Of a DNA stretch of 64,000 nt, positions 1 to 11,789 are shown piece by piece. How positions within the stretch are numbered: position 1 is the first letter of the stretch; each line of letters starts with the position of its first letter. The notes beneath the pieces are model-generated. The model was given only the letters and a program-made list of their open reading frames with translations. It was not told the DNA's origin and searched no databases. The stretch comes from Micrasema longulum (taxonomy: Eukaryota > Arthropoda > Insecta > Trichoptera > Brachycentridae). Position numbers and translations under genes: made by a program. The DNA lies in contig JAGVSM010001650.1 in assembly GCA_022494885.1 (NCBI GenBank), forward strand, positions 248,001 through 312,000, given 5' to 3'.

Positions 1-221
1 GTATTTAAACCAAAGGTATGTTGAGTTGAGTGTACCGATGGATATTTGAAGATGCCCGTTAGAGGCAGCTGTAAAAGCTTCAAAACCAAGCAGGCGGAAG
101 TGCATTATTTTTTATTTTTTATTTATAAGTTTGTTTTTCAGGATACCTGCTTGCACAGAACGACTAGATTACGTTCAAAGTATACCCTGACTAAACCAAA
201 GTATTTATAATATATTTAATA

Positions 222-845
222 TTGACCGTGGGCCGAAAATTTTTTTTTCCGAATTTTGAAATGAAGGGGTCTAAAAAGTTGCCTTTTAGATTACTCGGGA
301 TGCAAAAATATATAAAAAAATATTTGATACTACTTTTGGCCCTCAACCAAAGCTTGAAGTTTTCGAAAAAGTTAATTTTTTGCCCTAAACCGGCTGTCAT
401 TTTGTATTTAAATAAGAAAATCAGTCTAATAAAATTGTATAATCTGCATTAAATCTTATTATATAAGCATGCAAGGGCGTGAGTTGCACTTTGTTTTGTA
501 ATCAATGGGTAGCATTGTTTTAATGTGCAATTGTTTTCGTCAATTTTAGTCAGGCGCTCAACGGAATCAGTTCCGCGGAGTGTAAATTTTTTGCATTACG
601 GTAGTTTTAAAACGTGTTCGAATTTGTAATGTGATTAAGTTATATCTTTACGAACAAAAAAATAATTTTATCAATATAGATAATTAAAAAAAGTTCAGAC
701 AGTTATAAACTTCAAACTTCTGTTGAGGGCCAAAAGTAGTATGGAATATTTTTTTTAATAATTTTTACATTCAATGCGATTCAAAAGACAACTTTTTAGA
801 CCCCTTTCACTTTGATATCTAAAAAAAAAACTTCATACATCATCG
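222..845. repeat. Long inverted repeat (fold-back element)
   Basis: About 130 bp at 228..365 recurs inverted at about 704..845. Landmarks are AAGGGGTCTAAAAAGTTG against CAACTTTTTAGACCCCTTTC and TACTACTTTTGGCCCTCAAC against GTTGAGGGCCAAAAGTAGTA. The roughly 330 bp between the arms show no coding potential. This looks like a non-autonomous DNA transposon or fold-back element. Confidence 0.6.
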
Positions 846-1113
846 GTCCAATCTAATAAACATGGCTTATGATTTATAATCTGCTGGTTTATGTGATCAA
901 ACTGAATCAAAATATAACCAAATTATTATACAGCATATTTCATAATGTTAAGTGTCTTTTTCTTCTTCCTCTTCGTATTCAGTGTGGTTTTTTCAAATGC
1001 CCTTTAGGCCTCTTTCAAATGTTTTGTGTGGATATAAGAAATAATTGACAAATACATCAGATCAAAACTGCATAACATTTTTCAATAAAAAAAAAATTAA
1101 GATCTAAATTTCT

Positions 1114-1362
1114 TGCAACAGAGAGGGAGAGTTTTTTTTAAGAAGGGAACGTAAAAGTCTAGGCGTTAACATGGCTTACATTCACTATTCTGCCTATGTT
1201 TGAACATCTATACTTCTCCGACTGATCCATCTGTTTTCTTTTATGAAGTAAAGAGTGGAAACCATTATTGATGGGAGTGAGATTCATCTAGCTGAATTAT
1301 TTCGCCTACTAGGTGACGCTTGGCCACGCTTTCCCGATTTTAAAGTTCTTCATTGACCAGTT
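1114..1362 (+). repeat. F1 repeat, partial
   Basis: Matches the interior and right end of the F1 family (GCAACAGAGAGG, TTCTGCCTATGTTTGAACATC, GATTCATCTAGCTGAATTATTT, TCTTCATTGACCAG). Confidence 0.6.
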
Positions 1363-2021
1363 TATAAACCATAAAATACAAAGTATAATACATATTAGGA
1401 ACAATAAAAAACATTTTTACCACATCAATATTTGAGCCAAAAACCTTTTGATAAACCAACAAAATAAATATGTAAAAACGCTTTTAAGAATAAAGAAAGT
1501 AGTAAATCTAGTACTAAAAGAGATAAGGTCGTTGACATCACGTACTACGCAGACGATTCAACCATAGTTGCAGTGGCTATTCTTGATGATTAGAACATTT
1601 CAATTTTTTTGTTTTATTTATTAAGGAAAAACAACATTTGTTGTATAAAAATATAAAAAATAGTACATACATCTAGTTAAAGTTTTTCACAAATATAATG
1701 AGAGAACATGTTACGCAGTAAAATAATATATTTTATAAGACATGACACAAAAAAAGAGCTCGTAAGAAGGTTAAGGGATGATGAAATAGAGTGGAGGAGT
1801 GGAGGAGAAGGATTTTCATAATATAGTTGACCAATTCAAAATTTTGATATTATAATTAAATATACATAACTAAAGGAACATAAACTTATTACACACTGAC
1901 AAATGTTTCATTTTACAGTGTTTTAAAAAGTTTTTTTTTTAAGTCACAAAATTTTGTATTAAAACTATCTAAATGGGGACAAAGTAAATTAAATTTGGAG
2001 CAGCTACGAACTTTTACATTT

Positions 2022-2218
2022 ATTGCAACAAAGATGGAAAACATTTTTGAGAAGGGATTATGGAAGTATAATCATTTACAGGGCTTACGACCTGTCATTG
2101 GCTGGTTTAAGTAGCCACTTCACACACACTGTGTAACATTCACCATTCTGCCTATGTTTGAACATCCGCATTTCCTCAAATCTTCTATCTAGTTTTCAAA
2201 CATTTGGACATTCTTAAT
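2022..2218 (+). repeat. F1 repeat, partial
   Basis: Carries TGCAACAAAGATGG, CAGGGCTTACGACCTGTCATT, GGCTGGTTTAAGTAGCCACTT and CATTCTGCCTATGTTTGAAC in the family order. Confidence 0.65.
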
Positions 2219-2223
2219 CAGTT

Positions 2224-2282
2224 CTATTCAGCTTCTGACGTCACTGCGACCCGTGGAGATCTATTGTGACGGGCATTAGAAC
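2224..2282 (-). mobile_element. Non-LTR 3' end fragment
   Basis: CTTCTGACGTCACTGCGACC and GATCTATTGTGACGGG match, in reverse, the end of the fragment at 22185..22260. Confidence 0.4.
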
Positions 2283-2310
2283 ATACTCAAAACATTGTTG
2301 GATTAAAACA

Positions 2311-2398
2311 ATGAATTATATTGATCTCACCGGGAATCGTACCCGAGAGCACCGTGCGTAAGACAAGCTAGTTAGCCTCTACAATACAGAGGCCGCCC
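2311..2398 (-). mobile_element. SINE-A, tRNA-derived, head only
   Basis: The minus strand reads GGCCTCTGTATTGTAGAGGC and a B-box-like GGGTACGATTCCCGG, as in the SINE-A copies at 40468, 41751 and 46148. Confidence 0.55.
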
Positions 2399-3067
2399 AG
2401 GCGTCCGTACAATAAAATAAAACAAAGGTATGTATGAAACACCAGATGGCATTTAGATCAAGTTTCTCTTGTAAGCAGTACATAGATGCTTATCTCCATA
2501 CTCTTTTATTAAATCCGGTATTCAGTTAGTACAATATACACAGGAATTTGTGATTATTGTAATTCATACAGGATTTTTGACACAATTATACTTTATTCGT
2601 GATAAACGTGCAATAAAATGAATGTATTGTTTAAATTTATTTGATGTTGAATTGGAACCAATTCGCGAAGGTGGTTAAGTTTTATATATATATTTTTTAT
2701 GGTTATATAAACTGATAATATTATAATGGCAAAATCATGTTACCTGTCATCTGGTTAGTATAGTCGCCATCTGCTTTTTAATTGCGATTTTTAATTTGTA
2801 TAACACATAATTTTTCAAGTAGTCAGAAAAGTCATTGTATTATTTAAGTCCACTCAATGCTCTTCTTATTGCTTAGCAATCGCAATGGGAATAATCCCTT
2901 TCAGAGATGGTTACCTTTCTTTTTTTTCCTTCAATCCTTAATTTTTACTTGTCAATTATTTTACGTCAAACTGGCCTATTTTTTAGTTTTAGGGATTAAG
3001 TAAAGTAAGGTGTTTATTATTTTTATTTTTTTATATTATTTTAGCCCAAACCAAGTCAACTAGAGCC

Positions 3068-3375
3068 ATTAAAGGGCACTGCAGATTGAATACACACAAT
3101 GTTAGAATGAATTTTTCTAATACTTCGATATGTAAGTCCTACAGTGTTGATGATGAAACACCTTTATACATCTATGTGAATGTGATGCTTAATATCACAT
3201 AAGAAGCTGCGTCTTCTGGGGACCACTAGTTAAACCTTAAGATGTGAGAACGCTCGCCTCTTACCTAATAGCCTGATGATTTAAGGACCCGGGCTTGGAG
3301 GATAAGATTTAGAAATACAAGAGCACTCGCCTTTACCTCAGTAGCTCGGCTTTTAGAATACCTATGCTTGGGGTG
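3068..3375 (+). mobile_element. Non-LTR retrotransposon 3' coding fragment
   Basis: Translates as GHCRLNTHNVRMN followed by a C-x2-Y...DDETPLYI stretch, which resembles the cysteine-rich end after the RNase H region of R1/Jockey-type elements (GHC..LN.H; C..C...ETP.HI..EC). A better-preserved relative lies at 21880..22270. Confidence 0.5.
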
Positions 3376-3405
3376 AGAAATAATTTACTATAATAGTATT
3401 GACAA

Positions 3406-3625
3406 ACGCCGTGGCGCAGTTGGTTAAACGGCCAACTGTGAAACTGGCATCGCGGGTTCGATTCTCACCAGTTGCAAGAAAAATAATCAAAGGAAGTTTT
3501 TTTTCTCAATTGGTCTGGGTGTTGCGGTGTATTTTTCATTACATTCTTCCTTATACCCTCTATCCCACCCGCTGATGAGCCTCAGAATAGAGGCTCAGTG
3601 GGCTATTCCTTTTTTTTTTTAAAAG
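3406..3625 (+). mobile_element. SINE-C, tRNA-derived, near complete
   Basis: A head like a tRNA gene (GCCGTGGCGCAGTTGGTTAA, then GGGTTCGATTCTCACC as B box) is followed by a tail containing TTGCGGTGTATTTTTCATTA and the hairpin GAGCCTCAGAATAGAGGCTC. It ends in a T-run. Confidence 0.65.
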
Positions 3626-4277
3626 ATTGAATTGTTTTTTAACGCATGTACTATAGTATTGACGTATGTATCATTTGGACTAAAGATGAATAATTCTTAA
3701 AAATAAAAAACGTTTTGAATTTAACATACAAATCATTACTTTCCCACAAATTCATTTAGTAAAATTAAAAAAAAAATAATTTCAAAATTAGATGTTTCTC
3801 TCAGATTCCCAATTTTTTAACTATAAGTTAAAACCGAACATTTGTAACTTAGTGTACTGTTGAAAATAATTTATAAAAAAGTAAATAAATGTAATGCTAG
3901 TACTGGATTAAAATGAATAAAGTATAACTAGATCAACATGTTTTTCGTTGTCAAAAAGACCTTTAATACTTAACCCCCTTTCAACAGAATAGAGAAATAA
4001 TTGATTTATTTTTATTTTACACTTTGAAAGTAATAAGGGTCTATGAAATACTTTCTAGTAAAAAACTAATTTTTCTTCTTATTTGTAGCATAAAATATAT
4101 TTTTTAATTTGTAATTTTGAGTTCCGCAAAAACGGTCATTGCATTGGCTACGCCCCTAATACGTCACGATTCATGTTCATTTTTTTTTTCTAACTATTCA
4201 AGGTTTTTTAGAACATCGTCACGAATCTTGACGACACAACTATAAATGCCAAACAAGTCGCGTTTTTCTAGTGACAT
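3626..4277. other. A/T-rich stretch without a recognised feature
   Basis: Many A and T runs. No open frame, repeat or RNA gene that I can support. Confidence 0.5.
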
Positions 4278-4795
4278 ATTTTTTTAACAACAACAACAGC
4301 AACAAACCATCACGCCGTTTCTCCATAAGGGTAGGCAGAGAGGATAGAACGCCACATCACTCTATCTTTGCAAACAGATCTCGCTTTCTCTACATTCATA
4401 CATCTTCTCATGCACGCGCGCCGATTATTCCGACTTTTGACGTGTCCATCTTCAAGTATTTGTTGGGTTTGGTAATGCCATGTCTTTCTCGGTCTTCCTC
4501 TATTTCTGCATCCATCAACATTCGCATCGTAAATATTCTTAGCCGTTCTTTCGCTGTCCATTCGCTCTACATTTCCGAACCAGCGAAGAGATCTTGATTC
4601 TTGATTTTGATTTTGATGAAGATTCTTGATTTTGTCGATAATGCTTGTCTCAGCCTTACATAAGGTATGGATCTCAACATTTGTGCATCTATCGTACATA
4701 GTTTTACCACACATTCACCTGAGTGATAGCATTTCGACAGCATTCAGCCTACTTTCATCCCTGTTTTTTCGAGTCCATACTTCGCTCCTATACAT
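4278..4795 (-). mobile_element. Non-LTR retrotransposon L1-type copy, RT C-terminal end
   Basis: The minus strand encodes LRWFGNVERMDSERTAKNIYDANVDG...GRPRKTW...RRACMRRCMNVEKARSVCKDR..WRSILSAYPYGETA (given in parts). This is the C-terminal tail typical of insect non-LTR reverse transcriptases. It ends in a (TTG)n-type tail. Relatives in this window are at 27705, 33235, 37890 and 46385. A short insertion with GATTTTGATTTTGAT repeats splits the copy. Confidence 0.7.
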
Positions 4796-5289
4796 AAGGG
4801 TATATTTTTTTTAATTTCCTTTTTTAAAGTTATATATGAAAACATTTCTCTACAATATCCATATTGATTTTGGAAATACACTTAATTATTCTCAATCCAT
4901 TTCATATATTTTTGTTGGTATTCGTAATATGTGATATTTCCCATTTTAAATAAACACGAACTGCTGCCTTCGTTTATTTTTAAATTCTGAGATTTTAGTA
5001 CATCATGCCTTCCTTTTGTTAGTTGTTCGTTTCCTATGTGTTTAACTATTTCATTCAAACGGTATTACAACTGTATTTTGTTTTCGTTTCGGCTACATAC
5101 AAACGAACATTCTGTGATTATTGTGCTACCTACTCTGTCATCTGAGGAAGTTAATTTCATCAAACTTAAAGAAATGTAATTCAATTTAATAGTGTTTTTT
5201 GTTAGTTTTTATAAATATCAATAAGTAGTGTTTATCAATCTTTTTTCAACAAGACGACAATATGTTTACTCCTCACAACCACATCGTCA
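4796..5289. other. A/T-rich stretch without a recognised feature
   Basis: No supported gene or repeat seen. Confidence 0.45.
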
Positions 5290-5530
5290 TCTTCATTCTA
5301 ATGGTGTATAGTGTAATGCATGGGTACACCAATCGCAGCGTATCTTGATCATTTTTGTTACATGAAAGTAAAATAATCATTCTTATGCTTCAGATACCAG
5401 TCCCGGGATATTGAAATATTCTGGTGTGAACACCCTTTAAAATAAATAATTAATTTCAACCATGTCAGGAATCAAACCCAAGACTTCATGTATGAAAGGC
5501 AAATGCGTTGATAATTACACCACGAGGCCG
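5290..5530 (-). mobile_element. SINE-B, tRNA-derived
   Basis: Reading the minus strand, the head is GGCCTCGTGGTGTAATTATC with a B box TTGATTCCTGACATGG. The tail has CAGATACC..AAGACTGATTATTTTAC-like sequence and a final variant of the TGGTGCA block. The copy at 57803 is the best match to a full unit. Confidence 0.6.
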
Positions 5531-5837
5531 ACAATCACAGTTGATTTAAGACAGCGCTAAATAAGTACTTTGTATTTGTAAAAAATATTTGTAATCTTAA
5601 AATCAAGAATTTTTTAAAATAATACCAGGGTGGGACTCACCCGGAAACCAATGCCCACTGTCACTAGATCTATAATAATATCGTTTTAATGGGTGTGCAG
5701 AAAGCAAATCATGCATTTTCTATACTTGAGCACCAAATAACCAAAACACCCCAAATACTGATTACCTAGCACGGATATCAAATTGCTGACAGAATGGGAA
5801 AGTAACGATGACCTCTTTTATTTACAGGGATGGCAAC

Positions 5838-5945
5838 TATAAAAGCAGTGAAACCCCCACGACAAGCAGTCAGTAGCACAGTCGGTTGTTCAGTAAAGCT
5901 CCGTTTAGACATGTAGTAGATTAGATCAGCGTAATGAGGAAGTTC
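5838..5945 (+). promoter_or_regulatory. Orphan TATA/initiator core promoter
   Basis: TATAAAA (5838..5844) lies 34 bp upstream of a perfect arthropod-type initiator TCAGT (start A at 5872). An ATG AGG AAG TTC follows at 5934..5945 and is then interrupted by A before GTGATTTT. The layout resembles the 12-nt first exons of this cluster, but no matching second exon was found downstream. It could be a relic of a lost cluster member, an upstream start for CP-A, or chance. Confidence 0.35.
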
Positions 5946-5984
5946 AGTGATTTTTTAAAAATCTTTTATTTCTCAATAGATTAT

Positions 5985-6110
5985 CAAAATAAACAAACGT
6001 TAAAAAAAATATTTTTATGTATCATATTATTAGCGCTATGATTTAATAAAGTTCTGTGATTTAAAAAAAAATCCGCTTGTGACGTCTCAAGTTCTCTATG
6101 GTAAGTTGTC
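5985..6110. repeat. Dispersed repeat, diverged pair with 59290..59412
   Basis: TTTTTATGTATCATATTATTAGCGCT and GTGACGTCTCAAGTTCTCT (abridged) recur on the opposite strand at 59290..59412. Function unknown; probably an old transposon. Confidence 0.45.
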
Positions 6111-7098
6111 CTAATTAGTGTGTTGGCTCCCCGATAACCGTAAATGTATCAAAACACGCTTTCATTGGTTGATTTTTGAGAACTAGTTCAAAGTAGTTCA
6201 TTTTTTTGAAAATCAGTTTTATAATTTTTTTCATACATTTTCGAGAAATTTTGCGTTACAATTAAATGTTCCAATTTTTACAGCGCGTTAGGAATTATTT
6301 TTTTCTACCAATTTCTCGTTGCACTGAACATCCTCATTCAGTAATTGCTGTTACTCTAGAGCTTCATAGCCAAAATCTGTATTTTATTTAACATATGCAA
6401 ATTGAAGCATAACGTCGTTTTGTTCTCTCACCTCCGACTGTAGTATAAGTTCCTTGTTTCATCAAACAAAAATTCTACACACAAAACAAAATGTTTTTTT
6501 TCAAATTTAAAAAAAAATCATTCGGATGAGAAAGGGTTAAACATGTCACCTACGAGGTTTTCGTTACCCAGGCATAATTCATTTCCAGTTTTTAATTATT
6601 CCAATCAAACCCAGAAGTGACTTAATAAAAATAACCTAATGAAAGAAACTGCTAAAAATAAATTATGAAGAAAAACTCTACCCCTTTTGCTAAAGTACTA
6701 ATTTTATACAGGTCCATTAATCAATTATGTCTTGATTAGTTCAAGAGTAAATTATTTTAATTGCTACTTTTACATATTACCTTGTCAAAAGGTGGTTTTA
6801 ATTACACGTTAATAAATCCTTAATTGTTTGAATGGTCGCATTTTTGTACTCGGAAGCAGAACTCCATTGTGATACACATTTTCATTGTTGATGACATTGA
6901 AAACTTCGGATGGGTGTGGCACAAAAAATACGAACTGGAGTCTCAAAAGATCAAATCGACTGGCTGCAGTTAAAATGACCAGCGTAAAATAGAAACCGAC
7001 TTTTGATGAATGGTTTGTACTTTGCTCTGCCAATTTTGATGCCTGTTTTTTGAATCTCAAAGAAGTCCTATCCCCTCTCTTGAAGATTTTCAGTACAA

Positions 7099-7134
7099 TA
7101 TAAAGCCAAGATGTCTCCTTGAATAGGCACAGCA
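7099..7134 (+). promoter_or_regulatory. CP-A core promoter
   Basis: A TATA box (TATAAAG, 7099..7105) lies 35 bp upstream of an initiator-like GCAGTTTTC (predicted start A at 7134). This is followed by GTAGAAAAGGCT (7144..7155). The same initiator plus GAAAAGGCT arrangement recurs at CP-B and CP-C, giving a predicted 5' UTR of about 40 nt before the ATG at 7174. Confidence 0.7.
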
Positions 7135-7173
7135 GTTTTCTTCGTAGAAAAGGCTCGTTCGACACAAGCAACA

Positions 7174-10100
7174 ATGAATACCATTGTGAGTTTTAAATAT
7201 TTTAATTAATTCAAATTATCGTCCTACTTATTGTGAAATCAGTGATTAATTCAAAATGTGTACAATTAGTTTTCTGTTATGAAGGCTGTTTGGTATAATA
7301 TCAGATGTGACTGAATTTCTATGATTAATTTACTTTTGATACGTGAATATTGATCTTAACCCTTAAAAGGCTTTGCTAAAAAAATATTTAACAATCAGTG
7401 ATGTAACATGGTGTTACCTTAAGCAGAAGACATAATATTGTGAAGTTCGGGCATTTAAAAAAAAACATGGAGACGTACTTAAATATTTTTTTTTGCGATA
7501 ATTTATAAAAATATTAATAAAATTTACATCTGTTCTAGCAAAATAAATTTAAATTCATAAATACACTGGTCAATTAACTAGTGTGCACTCTCACTCACTG
7601 CCAACAACCGACTGATTGAAAGAATTTTTTTTGTTTCTTTCACTCAAACACCAGCCACAGAACAGCGTCTCGGTCTTCTTTTTTAAAAGTTCTATTCTCG
7701 TGCTCTTTCTTATACAGTTAAACATATTGATTTGTTTATTTGCATCACTCTCACTCAGATAATTATTCTTCGTTATGGCAAGCATAACTATTTTCTCATT
7801 GAAATCCAGAATATTTATACAAATTTCACCTTCTAAATTCGACGTGAAAATGTTCATTTAAAGATTACAAAAAAAATCTTCATTGTTTGAATAAAGAAGA
7901 GAGATATTGCAAGTCCTGTATCTTATGTAGACTCGTGTTACACAACAGCCACACAATTTATTAGCTGTATACACTGAGATGATTGTAATACACTAAATAT
8001 ACCCGTCATTCGATTCAATATTTTTTAGGGTTATGTTGTCATGATCTTAAAACAACGACGCTTGTGATTCTCGTCATTTTTTTTTTACTCGACAGTACTT
8101 CATAGACCCTTATTAATTTTAAATTGGAAAAAAGCGACATTTTCCTGCTAACAATCAGAATTTATATGTTAATATACAGTTCAGTGCCAAATAAATCGGC
8201 GTTTATACACAGTTTAGTGCCGAATAAATCGGCGTTTTATGTAAAGCATAATATTATTATGATCTGTTTGCAAATCAGTAAAGAAGGTATAAAATATACA
8301 AATAGCAAATTTAAGTGAAAACAAACATGTTGGGCTCTGTCTATTTTCACTAGGTATAGTAAATACCTGTTCTGAGGTAAGGAGCATTTTCTTTTTTTTT
8401 TAAATATAAAATACAGCATATTTTTTACTAGAGATGTCTGAAGATATTAAATTCAAATTTCAGTAATATTTAAAAATATGATAATCTTACGAAAAATTAT
8501 GGAACTAAAAAAATTAAAACGGTCCATGTGCATGTAACTGAGAAAATAAATGGATTAAAAAACTACTAATTGAAAAAAAAAATGTTTCTTTACAAAAAAA
8601 AATATTTTTGCATTATAAATTTAAGATGTTTCTATTCACTCATCAAACACTCACACACACTCACCCTGTCCATAAATCTACCCTCACACCCATATACACT
8701 CACACGCATATTCACATACTTACTAAAACCACACTCAACTCACTTACCCACGCATCGTCACACACAAAAACTCTCACACATGCACTTCTACATAGATTAA
8801 TATTTAACTGAACTGGATTTTTATATTTGTATTTATGTGGAAAACTGATTTGGCTTTATTTAATATTTTTTTGTAATGTTGTTTATATTTTTTTGTATTG
8901 CTGTTGTTTTTCTGAATAAACAAAAAAAAAACGAAAAAATATATGAAACTGGAACAAAAATATTCACAATTTTTTTTTTTTTAAAGTTACTGATAGAAAG
9001 TAATAAATTCATAAACTAATATTGAAATATAAAAAAAAAAACAACACACTGACAAATACAATTAAATCACACAAAAACTCTCAATTGCTGCTCCAACCGG
9101 CTCCTTCCCATTTTTAAAATCCACAATTTTTCATTTGTTTCCAGGTAAGTGAAATATTTATTGTGGGAGCATATTGTATACACGGAGGCACATACAAATT
9201 GGATGCCTTTGGGCAAAATACGATTTCATAGTCACTAGTTACTTTATGATTAATATTTTTTTATTATTGTTACTTGAGTTTTTTTCTACTATTTTTAAAC
9301 TAGTTTGTGTGCTAGATTCTTATTATTATACTATAAAGGGTGACGGGTCTAGCAATTTTATATATCCTGTATGTAATCTATGTATGTACGTGCAGTTGTC
9401 TGTCATTGTTCCTTAATCTTTAATATCATTACGTGACAGTTCTGTTAAAAACCATTTCAGCGCATAAGAAATCCAAAATAAACACCGTTGTTAATTTTAA
9501 ACCAATGTTTACATCACATGTTTTTATTTTTTATATATTTTTATTTTTATTTTTTATTTATTTTTTTATAGTCTTTTTCAATAAAATATACAATATTAAT
9601 ACGTTATAAAGAAAACAAAGTATTAAGATATATTTTCTCCCGATAAACTATTCAATAATAGTTTGTCATCAGGTGCTAAGACATTAGTTTTAATAATAAT
9701 CAAATAAGAAGAGTACATACATAATACTGCATACGTATGAAATAATGAACTTAAAAAATAGTTTAAAGAAATATATATGTATTTTTTTTAAAGTAGCAAA
9801 ATAGAGTAAAATAATTCAATTAAAATAAAAGAATAGTAATTTACTTGAATATATTTTAAATATAAGAAAAAAATAGTAAACACATATTTAAATAGTGAGT
9901 GCTCATAAATGTAATCAAAACAAGATAAAAAATACATTAAACAAAGTAAATCGATAATTTCAATTTATATCTACAGAAAAAAAAACTCTTAACATCTAAC
10001 ATTAAATGCAAATAAAGTACATTTTATCATAAACAGATAATTAAACGATGATGTTGGTTGTTAGAAAATTCATTAGAGATTTACTCGCCGGGAAACTAAA

Positions 10101-10980
10101 AGTCGCACGTATTTCAAATATAAAAAAAATCTAAAATAATATTTATACTCGCTCTTTGTACATATTTTGCGATTTTTTAAAATAAGCAAAACAACTGTTA
10201 GAAAATATATTTATTTAAATTTGACAATTGATAATATTTTAAGGCATTGTAACACATGTGACACACACGTCATATTCCAATTTTTTTTGGTTTATAAATT
10301 TTATTACGAAAAATAAAAAAAATATGTGTTCCATAATTTTAAGAAAGCTATCAAAACACATGGTGATTTTCTATTCTAAAAAAGTTGAGTTACAAAGCGC
10401 TCGTTAAATAAATAAACCAAGTAATTATTTTTTTTTAAATTGTTGTTTTCAGTTCTTCGCCGCTTTCTTAAGCTTCGGGGCTATGGCGTCAGGCTTCCCC
10501 GCCTACGGAAGCGATGATGGCAGTTGGAAAGGCGAGGGTCTCCTCGAGAGCCAGGACCACAGCCAATACAAGGCTTACGCCGTAGGACCATACGGCCCTA
10601 CCGTGTACGCCATCGGCGCTGAAGACGGAAGCTGGAAAGGCGAAGGCCTTGCCGAAAGCCAAGATTACGGACAGTACAACACCAATGGACTCTACGCTGC
10701 GTATGGATCTCCAGTAGTATCCGCTTATTCAGCGTACGCGCCCTTCGCGTACGCCAGCCACAACGACGGTAGTTGGAAGGGCGAAGGTCTGGCCGAAAGC
10801 CAAGACTATGGACAGCACAACAATGTCTACGCTTATGGCGCTCCCCTTGTCCACGTTTCTTCCTACCACGGTGGCGCCCCAATCGGCCTCGATGGACGTG
10901 TGGTGGACACCCCTGAAGTCGCCCACGCTAAAGCTGCCCACTTCGCCGCTAAGGCCGCCGCTGGTGCTCACGCCTGGTAA
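7174..10980 (+). CDS. CP-A: cuticle-like secreted protein, 179 aa, 2 exons
   Basis: Coding exons are 7174..7185 (ATG AAT ACC ATT, then GTGAGT) and 10453..10980 (after TTTTCAG). The protein is 179 residues. It starts with a signal peptide, MNTIFFAAFLSFGAMASG, split by the phase-0 intron after residue 4, so it is probably secreted. The mature part has three 15-residue modules (D-D-G-S-W-K-G-E-G-L-L-E-S-Q-D, then two of the A-E-S-Q-D form) joined by Tyr/Ala/Gly-rich linkers (YAAYG, YAYG). It ends in one 18-residue cuticular motif (GRVVDTPEVAHAKAAHFAAK) and an Ala/His-rich tail. The 18-residue motif is known from lepidopteran and orthopteran structural cuticle proteins; the 15-residue module I do not recognise from a named family. 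No Rebers-Riddiford consensus is seen, so chitin binding is not implied. Exon 2 is far richer in G+C than its surroundings. A possible polyA signal ATTAAA lies at 11098. A structural cuticle role is inferred from the motif. Confidence 0.9.
7186..10452 (+). other. CP-A intron 1
   Basis: Phase-0 intron of about 3.27 kb, bounded by GTGAGT and a pyrimidine stretch with TTTTCAG. It is A/T-rich with many homopolymer runs. I see a C/A-rich low-complexity block at 8638..8800 but no SINE, coding gene or recognisable transposon. The longest open frames inside it (7591..7857 on -, 9174..9416 on +) look like chance. Confidence 0.7.
8638..8800 (+). repeat. C/A-rich low-complexity tract
   Basis: Imperfect CACTCACACACACTCA-type sequence. 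It produces open frames on + by chance. Confidence 0.6.
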
Positions 10981-11166
10981 TTTCTTCAGACCCTGACTGA
11001 CCCTTGATATTGTTATTCATCAGAAACAGTTATAATCACACCACCCACTCCTCGAATTTGATTATTTATATCTCTAAACAAAGCTTGTGATAAAACAATT
11101 AAAAATCTTGAAATTTATATTGTTTTGTGTTTTTTATCTATAGTTATTATTCTAAGCATCATCATA

Positions 11167-11308
11167 AAACCTTAATCCGCACCTGGTGGTGCATAGAACA
11201 CTGCATTAGAAAACTAATGCTGTGAATCTCGATCATGTGTAAGGTGATCAGTCTCACGCTTCAGGCGCCAATCCAGGGACAGTAAAATTACAGTGCGAAA
11301 CCACCTTA
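11167..11308 (-). mobile_element. SINE-B tail fragment
   Basis: CCGCACCTGGTGGTGCATAG, CTCGATCATGTGTAAGGTGA and CAGTCTCACGCTTCAGGCGC match the SINE-B body. Confidence 0.5.
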
Positions 11309-11588
11309 TTAACAAATATTTCATACATACATATTTTAAGGGATTCAAAGAAACGATGAGGCGAATCTTTGAAGAATCTTTAAATAAGAAAATAAATTTA
11401 AGTCAATTTAAAAACATCTTCAAAATTAATAACACATAGTAAGAGCAGCAATATATTGATTTTATATACATTTACAATATGAGTAATTAAAAGTAAATTA
11501 AAAGTATAAAAACATGTCAATGCAGCAGAGAGAAAAGAAAACAATAACAGGTATAGCAAGTAATATTTGAAACGGCAATATAAATTGC

Positions 11589-11632
11589 TCGAAAACGCCC
11601 AGTTTTATCTGCCGTCTTTGAACGTACAGTAC
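11589..11632 (-). repeat. Short dispersed repeat
   Basis: CGCCCAGTTTTATCTGCCGT recurs inverted at 15615..15658, and a weaker form is seen near 34955..34995. Confidence 0.4.
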
Positions 11633-11789
11633 TCACATATGATCAATAATTTTGAAAAACAGAAAAGGTCAAAATCTAAATTTGCTGAAGATGACTTGAG
11701 TAACAAGTGATGAATGTAAAATAAATTTTGAACATTGTTTAGTCCTTCTCAGAACAGGTTACTCCTAGTAAGAAGGACTCTTTAATTAG

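Noticed and set aside
3406..3480. Possible tRNA gene
   Set aside because: It has A/B-box-like sequence but continues into a SINE body shared with 14896..15345.
6809..7174. 121-residue minus-strand open frame
   Set aside because: It covers the CP-A promoter and exon 1 on the other strand. No domain, signal or splice context.
8570..8811. Two overlapping + strand open frames
   Set aside because: Translation of a C/A-rich low-complexity tract.
10598..10996. Open frames on other frames of CP-A exon 2 (10598..10882 -, 10729..10971 -, 10808..10996 +)
   Set aside because: Shadows of a G+C-rich repetitive exon; no starts, splice signals or motifs of their own.
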